The notes beneath the pieces were generated by a model. The model was not told the DNA's origin and ran no database searches. It was given only the letters and a program-made list of their open reading frames with translations. A program made the translations under genes and the position numbers. A stretch of DNA of 64,000 nt. Source: Flavobacterium seoulense. GTDB taxonomy: Bacteria; Bacteroidota; Bacteroidia; Flavobacteriales; Flavobacteriaceae. This document shows positions 26,284 to 34,443 of the stretch, in pieces. The first letter of the stretch is position 1. Every line of letters begins with the position of its first letter. Location of the stretch: NCBI RefSeq assembly GCF_000695795.1, contig NZ_JNCA01000011.1:1-64000 (forward strand). Direction: 5' to 3'.

Positions 26284-27483
26284 GTGAAAAAAACAATTTT
26301 AGGATTATTGATTAGTTTTTTTTGTCAGGTTGCATTGGCACAAAAAACGGGTTATTGGGACAAAGAACGCGCTACGTATAAAGAAATTTCCGTTTCAGCA
26401 AGGGATAGAATTATTTTAGAAACCGATGATTTTCCCGCAGGAACCACCGAATTAATTTTTAGAATTACGCTTCTTGACAACAATCAGCAAATGGCAAGTA
26501 GTCTGGTTTCGGTTTTAAAATCGATTCCTGATCCTACCGGAATTAGTCAGGGTTCGGCAGGAGCTGTGTTTTTAATGTCTAAAATTTCAGGAGAAGATAA
26601 ATGCAAATATGCCATTTTTTCGACAAAAGAATTAGCGAAAAACTACAGTTCAAAAGGGGAAACAAACGATGCTTGTTTGGTTCAAAATACAGCTGTTAGT
26701 AAAGATGCTAAACGACTATCAATTGATAAATCGGCTTGTATAAAAGCAAATACTACTAAATTGTTTTTTGGTTTCGAAAGTTCGAATTGGATAATGAAAC
26801 AAAAAATCGTTCTGGAAGTGGTGCCTTGGGTCGATGCTAAATTAAGCCGTGGCTGGACTTTAGAAAACCGAAAAAATATCATTAACCAATGTAAAACATC
26901 AGCATTAGCGCGAAAAATGGCTAATTCAGATGATTTTTGCGTTTGTATTGAAGAAAAAATCCAAAAACAATATACTTTTCAGGAATTTCAAAAGTTGTTG
27001 GCTATGGAACAGGCTAAAGCGTATAAAGATTTTGGAGCCAATTGTTTTGAAGAAACAGGAATTGCCAATAACCTTTTTAATGATTTAAGAACAAAAGCTT
27101 CCAATAATATTAAAAAAGGAGACTACGGCTCGGCTATAAAAAACTACAACGAAATTGTCAACCAACAAAAAGCAACTGCTTTAGATTACAGCAATTTGGG
27201 TTATGGGTATCTATTGACCAAACAATACGGAAAAGCGATTAAAACCCTGAAAGAAGGCGAAAAACGAGATGATACTGAGTTGTTAGTGAAATTGAATTTA
27301 GCTCACGCTTATTTGTTAAATAATGAATATGCTAAAGCAAAAACAATCTACAAAGAATATCAAAATCAAAATGTAACTGATAGTTTAAGCTGGACTCAAA
27401 AAATCAAAGATGATTATCAGGCTTTCGCCAAAGCAGGAATTCAAAATGAAGATTTTGAAAGGGTTTTGAAGTTATTGAATTAG
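26284..27483 (+). CDS. exported TPR-repeat protein
   Basis: A 399-aa protein read from a GTG start. A clear signal peptide (residues 1-~20, ending 'VALAQ') is followed by a beta-rich domain of unknown type (~22-190) with Cys pairs, a short helical region with 'FCVCIEEKIQKQ', and tetratricopeptide repeats (~270-390: 'GDYGSAIKNYNEIVNQQ', 'KQYGKAIKTLKEGEKRD'). TPRs mediate protein contacts; no enzyme motif is visible. It lies 37 bp after the hydrolase and is probably co-transcribed. GTG is supported because the signal peptide begins there. Confidence 0.65.
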   Translation: MKKTILGLLISFFCQVALAQKTGYWDKERATYKEISVSARDRIILETDDFPAGTTELIFRITLLDNNQQMASSLVSVLKSIPDPTGISQGSAGAVFLMSKISGEDKCKYAIFSTKELAKNYSSKGETNDACLVQNTAVSKDAKRLSIDKSACIKANTTKLFFGFESSNWIMKQKIVLEVVPWVDAKLSRGWTLENRKNIINQCKTSALARKMANSDDFCVCIEEKIQKQYTFQEFQKLLAMEQAKAYKDFGANCFEETGIANNLFNDLRTKASNNIKKGDYGSAIKNYNEIVNQQKATALDYSNLGYGYLLTKQYGKAIKTLKEGEKRDDTELLVKLNLAHAYLLNNEYAKAKTIYKEYQNQNVTDSLSWTQKIKDDYQAFAKAGIQNEDFERVLKLLN

Positions 27484-27491
27484 TAGATTTA

Positions 27492-27624
27492 ACCGCAAAG
27501 GGCACAAAGTTTTTCGCTAAGTTCACTAAGTTTTTTTTAGAAATAACCCTGCGGATTGAACAGCTATAAAGGATTTTATATTGTCCTTTGTGATCCTTGC
27601 GGAAAACTTTGTGTTCTTTGTGGT
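27492..27624. repeat. 133-bp inverted-repeat element upstream of menC
   Basis: An arm ACCGCAAAGGGCACAAAG... (27492-27517) pairs imperfectly with ...CTTTGTGTTCTTTGTGGT (27599-27624), about 26 bp with a few mismatches. The right arm belongs to the same CTTTGCGG-type family as 21984-22027. It fills most of the spacer before menC. Confidence 0.6.
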
Positions 27625-27652
27625 AAAAAAATCAGCGGTAAAAAAATAAAAA

Positions 27653-28687
27653 ATGAAAGCAACTTACCATAAATACATTCTTAATTTCAAACGACCATCT
27701 GGAACTTCCCGTGGTGTAATGACCGAAAAAGAAACCTGGTTTTTAGTCTTGGAAAAAGACGGGAAAAAGGGAATAGGTGAGTGCGGAATTCTAAGAGGTT
27801 TAAGTGCGGATGATCGACCGGATTATGAAGAAAAACTACAATGGACTTGCGCTAATATTCATTTAGGTAAAGATGCGTTGTGGGAAGCGTTGATTGAGTT
27901 TCCTTCGATACAGTTTGGAGTCGAAATGGCTTTTCGGTCTTTAATAAGTGAAACTCCTTTTTTGTTGTTTCCTTCCGCTTTTACCGAAAGCGAAAAAGCA
28001 ATAGAAATTAACGGTTTGATTTGGATGGGCGAGGCGGCTTTTATGAAGCAGCAAATCGAAGAAAAATTAGCTCAGGGATTTCGTTGTGTAAAACTCAAAA
28101 TAGGAGCGATAGATTTCGAAAAAGAGCTGGAATTATTGCGTTATATTAGAGAATATTTTACACCGGAGCAGGTAGAAATTAGGGTAGATGCTAACGGTGC
28201 TTTTTGTTTAAATGAAGCTTTAAATAAATTAAATCAATTAGCTGAATTTAAACTACATAGTATAGAGCAGCCTATTCAAAAAAACAACACTGACAGGATG
28301 GCAGGGTTGTGTGAAAACACTCCTTTTCCTATTGCTTTAGATGAAGAATTGATAGGAGTATTTACTTTGACAGAAAAAGAACAATTACTGCAGAGAATTA
28401 AGCCACAATACATCATTTTAAAGCCAAGTTTTGTAGGTGGTTTTAGAGGTACTCAACAGTGGATTACGCTAGCCGAAAAGTATAATATTGGTTGGTGGAT
28501 AACTTCAGCTTTAGAAAGTAATGTAGGTTTAAATGCCATTGCCCAATGGACTTATACATTACAAAATCCCATGCCGCAAGGTTTAGGAACCGGAGCACTT
28601 TATGCTAATAATTTTGATTGTCCGCTTGAAGTTACTGAAGGTAAATTATTGTATAGAAAATCTAAAAACTGGACTTTTGATTTGTAG
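27653..28687 (+). CDS. menC: o-succinylbenzoate synthase
   Basis: A 344-aa enolase-superfamily enzyme that dehydrates SHCHC to o-succinylbenzoate. It has the N-terminal capping domain ('FKRPSGTSRGVMTEKETW') and a barrel with the catalytic Lys pair in 'CVKLKIGAIDFEKEL', metal ligands in 'RVDANGAF', 'IEQPI' and 'LDEELIG', and the opposing Lys in 'ILKPSFVGG'. 'WWITSALESNVGL' is typical of MenC. It completes the men genes visible here; menE would be expected next in many relatives but is not found in the window. Confidence 0.9.
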   Translation: MKATYHKYILNFKRPSGTSRGVMTEKETWFLVLEKDGKKGIGECGILRGLSADDRPDYEEKLQWTCANIHLGKDALWEALIEFPSIQFGVEMAFRSLISETPFLLFPSAFTESEKAIEINGLIWMGEAAFMKQQIEEKLAQGFRCVKLKIGAIDFEKELELLRYIREYFTPEQVEIRVDANGAFCLNEALNKLNQLAEFKLHSIEQPIQKNNTDRMAGLCENTPFPIALDEELIGVFTLTEKEQLLQRIKPQYIILKPSFVGGFRGTQQWITLAEKYNIGWWITSALESNVGLNAIAQWTYTLQNPMPQGLGTGALYANNFDCPLEVTEGKLLYRKSKNWTFDL

Positions 28688-28850
28688 ATAAAAATAAATT
28701 GTTGATACATTTTAATTCTGTTTTTCTACGCAAGAAACTCGGGAAAGATTGTCTTTGGAATTTTATATACCGTTTTTAAATTTCTTTTTAACTTAAAATT
28801 AATAGCTGTTCAGTTCAAGTACATTTTAAAATGATGTAATTTTAAGGATT

Positions 28851-29969
28851 ATGGAAAAGAGCAATAAAAAAGGATTCTATTTTAAACAGTACCAGGCTCC
28901 TAATCAATCCCCATTTGATAAACTTTTTGAGATATTCAAAGAGTTAATTACACATACTTCGGGGGATTTTGATGAAGCGATCGATTGGTTGAGGGAATTA
29001 GACAAGGAATATAAATTGACTGATGAACAATATACTATTGACGACTTTATTGAGGATTTAAAGAAAAAAGGATACATCAAAGATGAAGTCAAAGATGATG
29101 GAACTTCAGGACTTGGAATTACTGCAAAAACTGAAAGAGCCATACGACAACAAGCCTTAGACCGGATTTTTGGTAACTTAAAACGTTCTGGAAATGGCAA
29201 TCATAAAACAAAACATTCCGGAAACGGCGATGAACATACTGGTGAATTCAGGGAATTTCATTTTGGCGACAGTCTGGAAAGAATTTCTCTGACAGAAAGT
29301 TTACGCAATGCCCAAATTAATAATGGGGTCGATAACTTCATGCTTACCGAAAATGATTTGGTTGTTGAAGATACACAGTTCAAAGCTCAAATGAGTACCG
29401 TTTTGATGATTGATATTAGTCACAGTATGATTTTGTACGGCGAAGACCGGATTACGCCTGCCAAGAAAGTAGCTATGGCGTTGGCTGAATTAATTACTAC
29501 AAGGTACCCAAAAGATACTTTAGATATTTTGGTTTTTGGAAATGATGCCTGGCCAATTGCGATCAAAGATTTACCTTATTTAAAAGTAGGCCCCTTTCAT
29601 ACTAATACCGTTGCTGGTTTGCAATTGGCAATGGATTTACTTCGAAGAAAGCGAAATACCAACAAACAAATTTTCATGATTACCGATGGAAAACCGAGTT
29701 GTGTAAGAGAACGTGATGGTTCATATTACATGAACAGTAATGGTCTCGACGAATATATTGTTGACAAATGCTATACTCAGGCGCAACAGGCAAGAAAATT
29801 ACACATTCCAATCACCACTTTCATGATTGCCAGCGATCCGTATTTGCAAAAGTTTGTCAATAAATTTACTGAAGCCAATCAGGGAAAAGCTTTTTATACT
29901 GGTTTAAAAGGTTTGGGAGAAATGATTTTTGAAGATTATGAAACAAATCGGAAAAAGAGATTGAAGTAA
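28851..29969 (+). CDS. VWA (von Willebrand factor A) domain protein
   Basis: A 372-aa cytoplasmic protein without signal peptide or membrane segment. The N-terminal ~165 residues are helical and charged. The C-terminal ~190 form a VWA domain with a metal-ion-dependent adhesion site: D188-I-S-H-S (DxSxS), a Thr in 'HTNTVAGLQ', and Asp in 'ITDGKPS'. Such proteins act as adaptors for MoxR-type AAA+ ATPases, and one follows 155 bp downstream on the same strand, which strongly suggests a functional pair. The target is unknown. Confidence 0.8.
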   Translation: MEKSNKKGFYFKQYQAPNQSPFDKLFEIFKELITHTSGDFDEAIDWLRELDKEYKLTDEQYTIDDFIEDLKKKGYIKDEVKDDGTSGLGITAKTERAIRQQALDRIFGNLKRSGNGNHKTKHSGNGDEHTGEFREFHFGDSLERISLTESLRNAQINNGVDNFMLTENDLVVEDTQFKAQMSTVLMIDISHSMILYGEDRITPAKKVAMALAELITTRYPKDTLDILVFGNDAWPIAIKDLPYLKVGPFHTNTVAGLQLAMDLLRRKRNTNKQIFMITDGKPSCVRERDGSYYMNSNGLDEYIVDKCYTQAQQARKLHIPITTFMIASDPYLQKFVNKFTEANQGKAFYTGLKGLGEMIFEDYETNRKKRLK

Positions 29970-30062
29970 TCAGAAGGCAGAAATCAAAAAGCAGAACGCA
30001 GTTAACAGAAAGCAGAAATCAGATAATAGAAATCAGATATTAGAGAACAGAATAAAGATATT
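29970..30062. repeat. low-complexity CAGAAATCAGA-type repeat
   Basis: About 90 bp of degenerate tandem words (GCAGAAATCA, GCAGAACGCAG, GCAGAAATCAGATAA, GAAATCAGATATTAG) between the VWA and AAA+ genes. No frame, hairpin or promoter motif is evident. Confidence 0.5.
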
Positions 30063-30071
30063 AGATATAGA

Positions 30072-30114
30072 CTTAGTGTGCTTTGCGAAAACTTAGTGCT
30101 CTTTGTTGTTAAAT
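30072..30114 (+). repeat. CTTTGCGG-type intergenic repeat upstream of AAA+ gene
   Basis: A diverged copy of the block at 21984-22027 (CTTAGTG, CTTTGCGAAAACTTAGTG, CTTTGTTGTTAAAT), ending 10 bp before the AAA+ gene start. Confidence 0.45.
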
Positions 30115-30124
30115 AAAAAAAAAC

Positions 30125-31588
30125 ATGAAAATAGAAAATATAAACACTCTAGGCGAGTTAAAAAAATCAGGATACCAAAGCAAAACTATAAAAGACGAAT
30201 TGCGAAACAATTTGCGAGAAAAAATTAAATCAGGAATTCCTACGTTTGAAGGCGTTCATGGTTTTGAAAACACTGTAATTCCTGAGTTGGAACGAGCTAT
30301 TCTTTCGCGTCACAATATCAATTTATTAGGACTTCGTGGTCAGGCTAAAACCAGACTGGCTCGTAAAATGATTGAATTGCTTGATGAGTACATTCCGTAT
30401 GTTAGTGGTTCAGAAATCAATGACGATCCATTAAATCCTATTTCTCGTTTCGCTAAAGATTTGATCGATGAAAAAGGCGATACAACTCCAATTTCCTGGC
30501 TGCACCGAAGCGAACGTTTTTTCGAAAAACTAGCTACTCCAGATGTTACTGTTGCCGATTTAATAGGTGATGTTGATCCGATAAAAGCAGCAAATTTAAA
30601 ATTATCGTATGCCGATGATCGTGTGATTCATTTCGGAATGATTCCGCGTGCCAATCGCTGTATTTTTGTGATTAACGAGTTGCCCGATTTGCAAGCCAGA
30701 ATTCAGGTAGCTTTATTTAATATTTTGCAGGAAGGTGATATTCAAATTCGTGGATTTAAGGTGCGAATGCCACTCGATATGCAATTTGTATTTACAGCAA
30801 ATCCGGAAGATTATACTAATCGTGGTAGTATTGTTACGCCATTGAAAGACAGAATAGGTTCTCAAATTTTGACCCATTATCCAGAAAGTCTAAAAATTGC
30901 CAGAAAAATTACAGAACAGGAAGCCAAATTAGATACGGCTCAAAATGATACGGTTTACGTTCCTTCATTAGCTAAAGATTTATTGGAGCAAATTAGTTTT
31001 GAAGCCAGAGAAAGTGAATTTATTGACCATAAAAGTGGGGTGAGTGCCAGAATGAGTATTACCGCTTATCAAAATTTACTAAGTACTGCCGAACGCCGTG
31101 CTTTAAAAGCTGGTGTTGATAGAACTACTTTGCGATTGTCTGATTTTATGGGGATTATTCCTTCGATAACAGGAAAAGTAGAATTGGTTTACGAAGGAGA
31201 GCAGGAAGGAGCTGCTGCAGTTGCTGAAAGTTTAATAGCCTCGGCAGTGCGTACAATTTTCCCAGCGTATTTTCCTAAAATTGAAAAGTTAGAAAAACCA
31301 AATGATAAAACGCCTTATTCGGATTTGGTAGAATGGTTTTTTGCTGAAAGTGGTTTCGAATTATTGGATGATTGTTCTGATGAAGATTATCAAAATATTT
31401 TAGGGGCTATTGTACCATTGGAAATCTTACTCAAAGAATACCAGGCTGATTTAGCAAAAGAAGATAAGTTTTTTATGAAAGAATTTATTCTTTGGGGCTT
31501 AGTAGAATATCGAAAATTAAGTAAGGATAGAACTGATGATGGCTATCAGTTTAAAGATATTTATGGGAGTTATATCAGTAAATTATAA
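30125..31588 (+). CDS. MoxR/ChlI-like AAA+ ATPase
   Basis: A 487-aa AAA+ protein related to MoxR and magnesium-chelatase subunit I. Walker A is 'GLRGQAKTRLAR' near residue 70, with Ala before Lys as in MoxR enzymes. The Walker B position reads 'CIFVINELPDL', with Asn where Asp is usual. 'FTANPEDYTNRGSIVTPLKDRIG' carries sensor and arginine-finger residues. The C-terminus is a helical lid. With the upstream VWA protein it likely forms a chaperone-like complex that remodels or loads cofactor into an unknown client. Confidence 0.82.
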   Translation: MKIENINTLGELKKSGYQSKTIKDELRNNLREKIKSGIPTFEGVHGFENTVIPELERAILSRHNINLLGLRGQAKTRLARKMIELLDEYIPYVSGSEINDDPLNPISRFAKDLIDEKGDTTPISWLHRSERFFEKLATPDVTVADLIGDVDPIKAANLKLSYADDRVIHFGMIPRANRCIFVINELPDLQARIQVALFNILQEGDIQIRGFKVRMPLDMQFVFTANPEDYTNRGSIVTPLKDRIGSQILTHYPESLKIARKITEQEAKLDTAQNDTVYVPSLAKDLLEQISFEARESEFIDHKSGVSARMSITAYQNLLSTAERRALKAGVDRTTLRLSDFMGIIPSITGKVELVYEGEQEGAAAVAESLIASAVRTIFPAYFPKIEKLEKPNDKTPYSDLVEWFFAESGFELLDDCSDEDYQNILGAIVPLEILLKEYQADLAKEDKFFMKEFILWGLVEYRKLSKDRTDDGYQFKDIYGSYISKL

Positions 31589-31601
31589 AACATTTGAAAC
31601 G

Positions 31602-31654
31602 AAAAAATCCGTCAAAATCTTCAGATTTAATTCTGAAAATATGACGGATTTTTT
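31602..31654. terminator. bidirectional terminator between convergent genes
   Basis: AAAAAATCCGTC (31602-31613) pairs with GACGGATTTTTT (31643-31654), with a further inner TTCAGA/TCTGAA stem. A- and T-runs on both ends let it serve the AAA+ gene and the convergent SDR gene. Confidence 0.85.
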
Positions 31655-31670
31655 ATTTAAATAAAATGTT

Positions 31671-32462
31671 TTATTCTGTTAACAATGAACGGTCTAAGTG
31701 AACGTAACCACCATCACAGAAAATAAATTGTCCTGTAGTATGAGACGATCTTTCAGAAATAGTAAACAAGCAAGTATCTGCAATTTCATCAGGAGTTGTC
31801 ATTCTGTTTTCCAAAGGAATTTTCTTCACAATAGATTTTAATTTTTCTTCTCCGTTTTCCAATGTTTTAATCCAGGTGTCATAAGCAGGAGTCCAGCTTT
31901 CGGCAATGATAATCGCATTTACTCTTATCGAATGTTTGATTAAATCTACAGCCCATTCGCGGGTTAAACCTAAAACACCACCTTTGGCAGCAGCGTAACC
32001 TGAAGTTCCTCCCTGACCTGTTAAACCAACTTTAGAACCGATATTCAAAATAGGTCCTTTAGAAGCTTTTAGGTGAGGAAGTGCGCTTTTTACAGTTACA
32101 AAGTAGCTTACCATGTTCAGTTTCAAAGAATCCATAAATTCCTCGTAAGAAGCGTCTAATCCGGCTCCGTCATTAACCCCAACATTGTTGATTAAAGCAT
32201 CAATACGACCGTATTTAGCAACGATTTTAGCAATTGCTTCTTCTATTTGAACTGGGTTAGTTACATCAGTTTTGCAAAATAAACCATCAATTCCTTGTTT
32301 TTGAATTTCTTCAATATAAGCAAATCCTCTATCGTTTCTGTCGATTACTGCTGGAATTGCACCTTCGGCAGCCAAATGTTGTAATATTGTTTCTCCAATG
32401 CTTCCTTTAAGTCCGGCTGCACCAGTAATTACGACTACTTTTCCTTTTAATCCTAAATCCAT
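31671..32462 (-). CDS. SDR-family sugar dehydrogenase, L-fucose dehydrogenase-like
   Basis: A 263-aa short-chain dehydrogenase: nucleotide-binding 'VVITGAAGLKGSIGE', 'NNVGVNDGAGL', and the active site 'GSKVGLTGQGGTSGYAAAK' (Ser, YxxxK). The segment 'REWAVDLIKHSIRVNA' and the tail 'RSSHTTGQFIFCDGGYVHLD' resemble L-fucose dehydrogenases, which oxidise L-fucose to its lactone. I use the ATG at 32462; an earlier one (32492) would overlap the preceding gene by 26 bp. It is the last gene of a three-gene operon with a lactonase and a zinc dehydrogenase, which supports a sugar-oxidation role. Exact substrate is inferred. Confidence 0.75.
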   Translation of the reverse strand: MDLGLKGKVVVITGAAGLKGSIGETILQHLAAEGAIPAVIDRNDRGFAYIEEIQKQGIDGLFCKTDVTNPVQIEEAIAKIVAKYGRIDALINNVGVNDGAGLDASYEEFMDSLKLNMVSYFVTVKSALPHLKASKGPILNIGSKVGLTGQGGTSGYAAAKGGVLGLTREWAVDLIKHSIRVNAIIIAESWTPAYDTWIKTLENGEEKLKSIVKKIPLENRMTTPDEIADTCLFTISERSSHTTGQFIFCDGGYVHLDRSLLTE

Positions 32463-32466
32463 AAAT

Positions 32467-33294
32467 TTATAATTTATAAAATTGCACTGCATTGCCTCCC
32501 ATGATGGCAGCTTGTTCTTCTGAACTTAATTTTGCAATGAAATTGGTTACTAATTCTTTTGTTTTTGTATAATTTCCGGCAACTAAACACACTGGCCAAT
32601 CAGAACCAAAAAGGATTCTGTTTGCGCCAAAAGCGTCCAAAACTAATTGCATGTAAGGCTCTATTTGTTCTGGAGTCCAGTTGTTATAATCAGCTTCGGT
32701 GGTCATTCCTGAAAGTTTGCAATATACATTTTTATGTTCAGCAATCGCTTTCATTAAAGTTGCCCAACCATCATAAAATCCGTCTTTTAAATAAGGTTTT
32801 GCAATATGATCGATAACAAATTTCTGATTTGGAAAACGTCTGACTAATTCTAATGCTGCTCCTAATTGATGTGGAAAAATAAGAATGTCATAAGTGAAAT
32901 TGTATTTTTCTAAAGCAGCAATTCCGTTTAGGAAATCTGGACGTAACATGAAATTATGATCCGCTTCTCCCTGAACTACATGTCTGAAACCTTTTAGTTT
33001 TGGAAATTTACTGTAATGCTCTAAAACAGTATCAACATCAGAAGCTCTTAAATCAACCCAGCCTACAATTCCTTTGATAAAATCGTTTTTTTGAGCCAAA
33101 TCTAATAGGAAATCAGTTTCTGCCAATGTTTGATCGGCTTGTACAGCCACGCAGCCATCGATATTGTTTTCCTGATAAACAGTTTTTAAATCTTCAGGAA
33201 GAAAATCTTTGCGGATGACTTTCATGTCATCGTCTATCCAGGCATGTTTTTCGGACTCGTAAATCCAAAAATGCTGATGTGAATCGATTACCAT
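32467..33294 (-). CDS. amidohydrolase, L-fuconolactonase-like
   Basis: A 275-aa amidohydrolase-2 (COG3618-type) TIM barrel: metal-binding start 'IDSHQHFWIYE', 'VGWVDLRA', 'GFRHVVQGE', 'VIDHIAKP', and the final catalytic 'ILFGSDWPV'. This family contains L-fucono- and L-rhamnono-lactonases that open sugar lactones to acids. Its position between the dehydrogenases, 1 bp after the upstream gene and 4 bp before the SDR start, makes lactone opening after the SDR step the best reading. The alternative is a lactonase for another 6-deoxy or L-sugar. Confidence 0.78.
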   Translation of the reverse strand: MVIDSHQHFWIYESEKHAWIDDDMKVIRKDFLPEDLKTVYQENNIDGCVAVQADQTLAETDFLLDLAQKNDFIKGIVGWVDLRASDVDTVLEHYSKFPKLKGFRHVVQGEADHNFMLRPDFLNGIAALEKYNFTYDILIFPHQLGAALELVRRFPNQKFVIDHIAKPYLKDGFYDGWATLMKAIAEHKNVYCKLSGMTTEADYNNWTPEQIEPYMQLVLDAFGANRILFGSDWPVCLVAGNYTKTKELVTNFIAKLSSEEQAAIMGGNAVQFYKL

Positions 33295-33295
33295 A

Positions 33296-34312
33296 TTATT
33301 TTAATTTAAAATCTACTGTAGCTTTGATTACGCCTGTTGCAGGATTTAACCAGCTGTCAAAATTAGCAATCATTTCAGTATAAGGAACATTATGGCTAAT
33401 GTATGATTCTGTAGGGAACTGGTCTAAAACGCTAATTACGTGTTCAAAATCTTCGGTAGTCGCGTTACGGCTGCACATTAAAGTCATTTCTTTAGCATGA
33501 ATTGCCGGATGGCTGTATGTTAATTCGCCTTTAGATAAACCAACCAATACAAAACGACCTCCATGGGACATATAATTTGGACAAGTTTCCAAAGCTCCTT
33601 TGTGACCTGAAGCATCAAAAACCGCTGTACATAAATCACCATTGGTAATTTTTGTAATTTCTTCAACTGTGTTTTCCCCAGCTTTTACAGTATAATCAAC
33701 ACCGATTTTTTCTTTGGCGTAAGCCAAACGCTGTTCGTTCATATCGATAGCGATTACTTTTGCACCGGCAATTTGAGCCAGTTTCATAATCCCAATTCCG
33801 ATAGGACCACAACCTACCACAGCAACAGTTTCTCCAGGAACAATTGCTGCTCTGCGGATAGCGTGAGCACCAATAGCTAGTGGTTCAACAATAGCCATTT
33901 GATCATCAGATAAATTGTTTGCTGGTAAAAGAATAGAAGTAGGGACAGTTATTTGTTCCTGCATTCCACCATCAGTATGGACACCTAAAACCTTGATATT
34001 AGTACAGCAGTTGGTTTTTCCATTTCTGCACGCAATACAAGTACCACAGCTTATGTAAGGCATGATTACAACATTATCACCAGCTTTAATTCCTTGTGGA
34101 TTTTCTCCAATTTCCAAAACTGTAGAAGCTAATTCGTGACCTAAAATTCTAGGGTAGCTAAAGAAAGCCTGATTTCCGCCGTAAGCGTGTAAATCGGTTC
34201 CACAAATTCCTACTTTGTTAATTTGTAGTAAGGCTTCGTTTTCTTTTCTTACAGGAGCTTCTTTTTCTTTTAAGATAAATTCACCTGGTTTTTCGCAAAC
34301 AATATATTTCAT
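33296..34312 (-). CDS. zinc-dependent alcohol dehydrogenase (sugar-acid/polyol type)
   Basis: A 338-aa medium-chain dehydrogenase. Catalytic zinc site 'GICGTDLH' and 'LGHELAS'; structural zinc Cys in 'SCGTCIACRNGKTNCC'; Rossmann motif 'VAVVGCGPIGIG' near residue 170. The type resembles L-galactonate/L-gulonate and related hydroxy-acid dehydrogenases of sugar catabolism. It is the first gene of the operon, read from the divergent promoter region containing the LacI-type operator. The exact substrate is not determined; dehydratase and aldolase genes to complete the route are not in the window. Confidence 0.75.
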   Translation of the reverse strand: MKYIVCEKPGEFILKEKEAPVRKENEALLQINKVGICGTDLHAYGGNQAFFSYPRILGHELASTVLEIGENPQGIKAGDNVVIMPYISCGTCIACRNGKTNCCTNIKVLGVHTDGGMQEQITVPTSILLPANNLSDDQMAIVEPLAIGAHAIRRAAIVPGETVAVVGCGPIGIGIMKLAQIAGAKVIAIDMNEQRLAYAKEKIGVDYTVKAGENTVEEITKITNGDLCTAVFDASGHKGALETCPNYMSHGGRFVLVGLSKGELTYSHPAIHAKEMTLMCSRNATTEDFEHVISVLDQFPTESYISHNVPYTEMIANFDSWLNPATGVIKATVDFKLK

Positions 34313-34332
34313 AATAAGTAAGTTATTTTATT

Positions 34333-34350
34333 TGTTCCAACGTTTGAACA
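34333..34350. promoter_or_regulatory. LacI-family operator between the dehydrogenase operon and lacI-like gene
   Basis: TGTTCCAACGTTTGAACA is an 18-bp palindrome with 8 of 9 matching positions per arm and the central CG step typical of LacI-family sites. It lies 21 bp upstream of the minus-strand dehydrogenase ATG and overlaps a -7-like element (TAGTATTG, minus strand, 34349-34356), an ideal place for repression. A weak second match (TTTGTTACATAGATTGAACA) lies near 34410-34429. Confidence 0.75.
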
Positions 34351-34362
34351 ATACTAGAATAA

Positions 34363-34393
34363 AAAAACACAACTACGAATACATTGTGTTTTT
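34363..34393. repeat. hairpin in the divergent promoter region
   Basis: AAAAACACAA (34363-34372) and TTGTGTTTTT (34384-34393) are perfect 10-bp inverted repeats with an 11-nt spacer, lying between the operator and the lacI-like promoter. The right arm includes the TTG used as -33 of that promoter. Confidence 0.5.
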
Positions 34394-34413
34394 GGTTTAA
34401 AATTCTATTTTTG
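34384..34413 (+). promoter_or_regulatory. promoter of the lacI-like gene
   Basis: -33 TTG (34384-34386) and -7 TATTTTTG (34406-34413) with 19-bp spacing match the flavobacterial consensus, 30 bp upstream of the start codon. Confidence 0.6.
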
Positions 34414-34443
34414 TTACATAGATTGAACAAATATAAAAACTAA

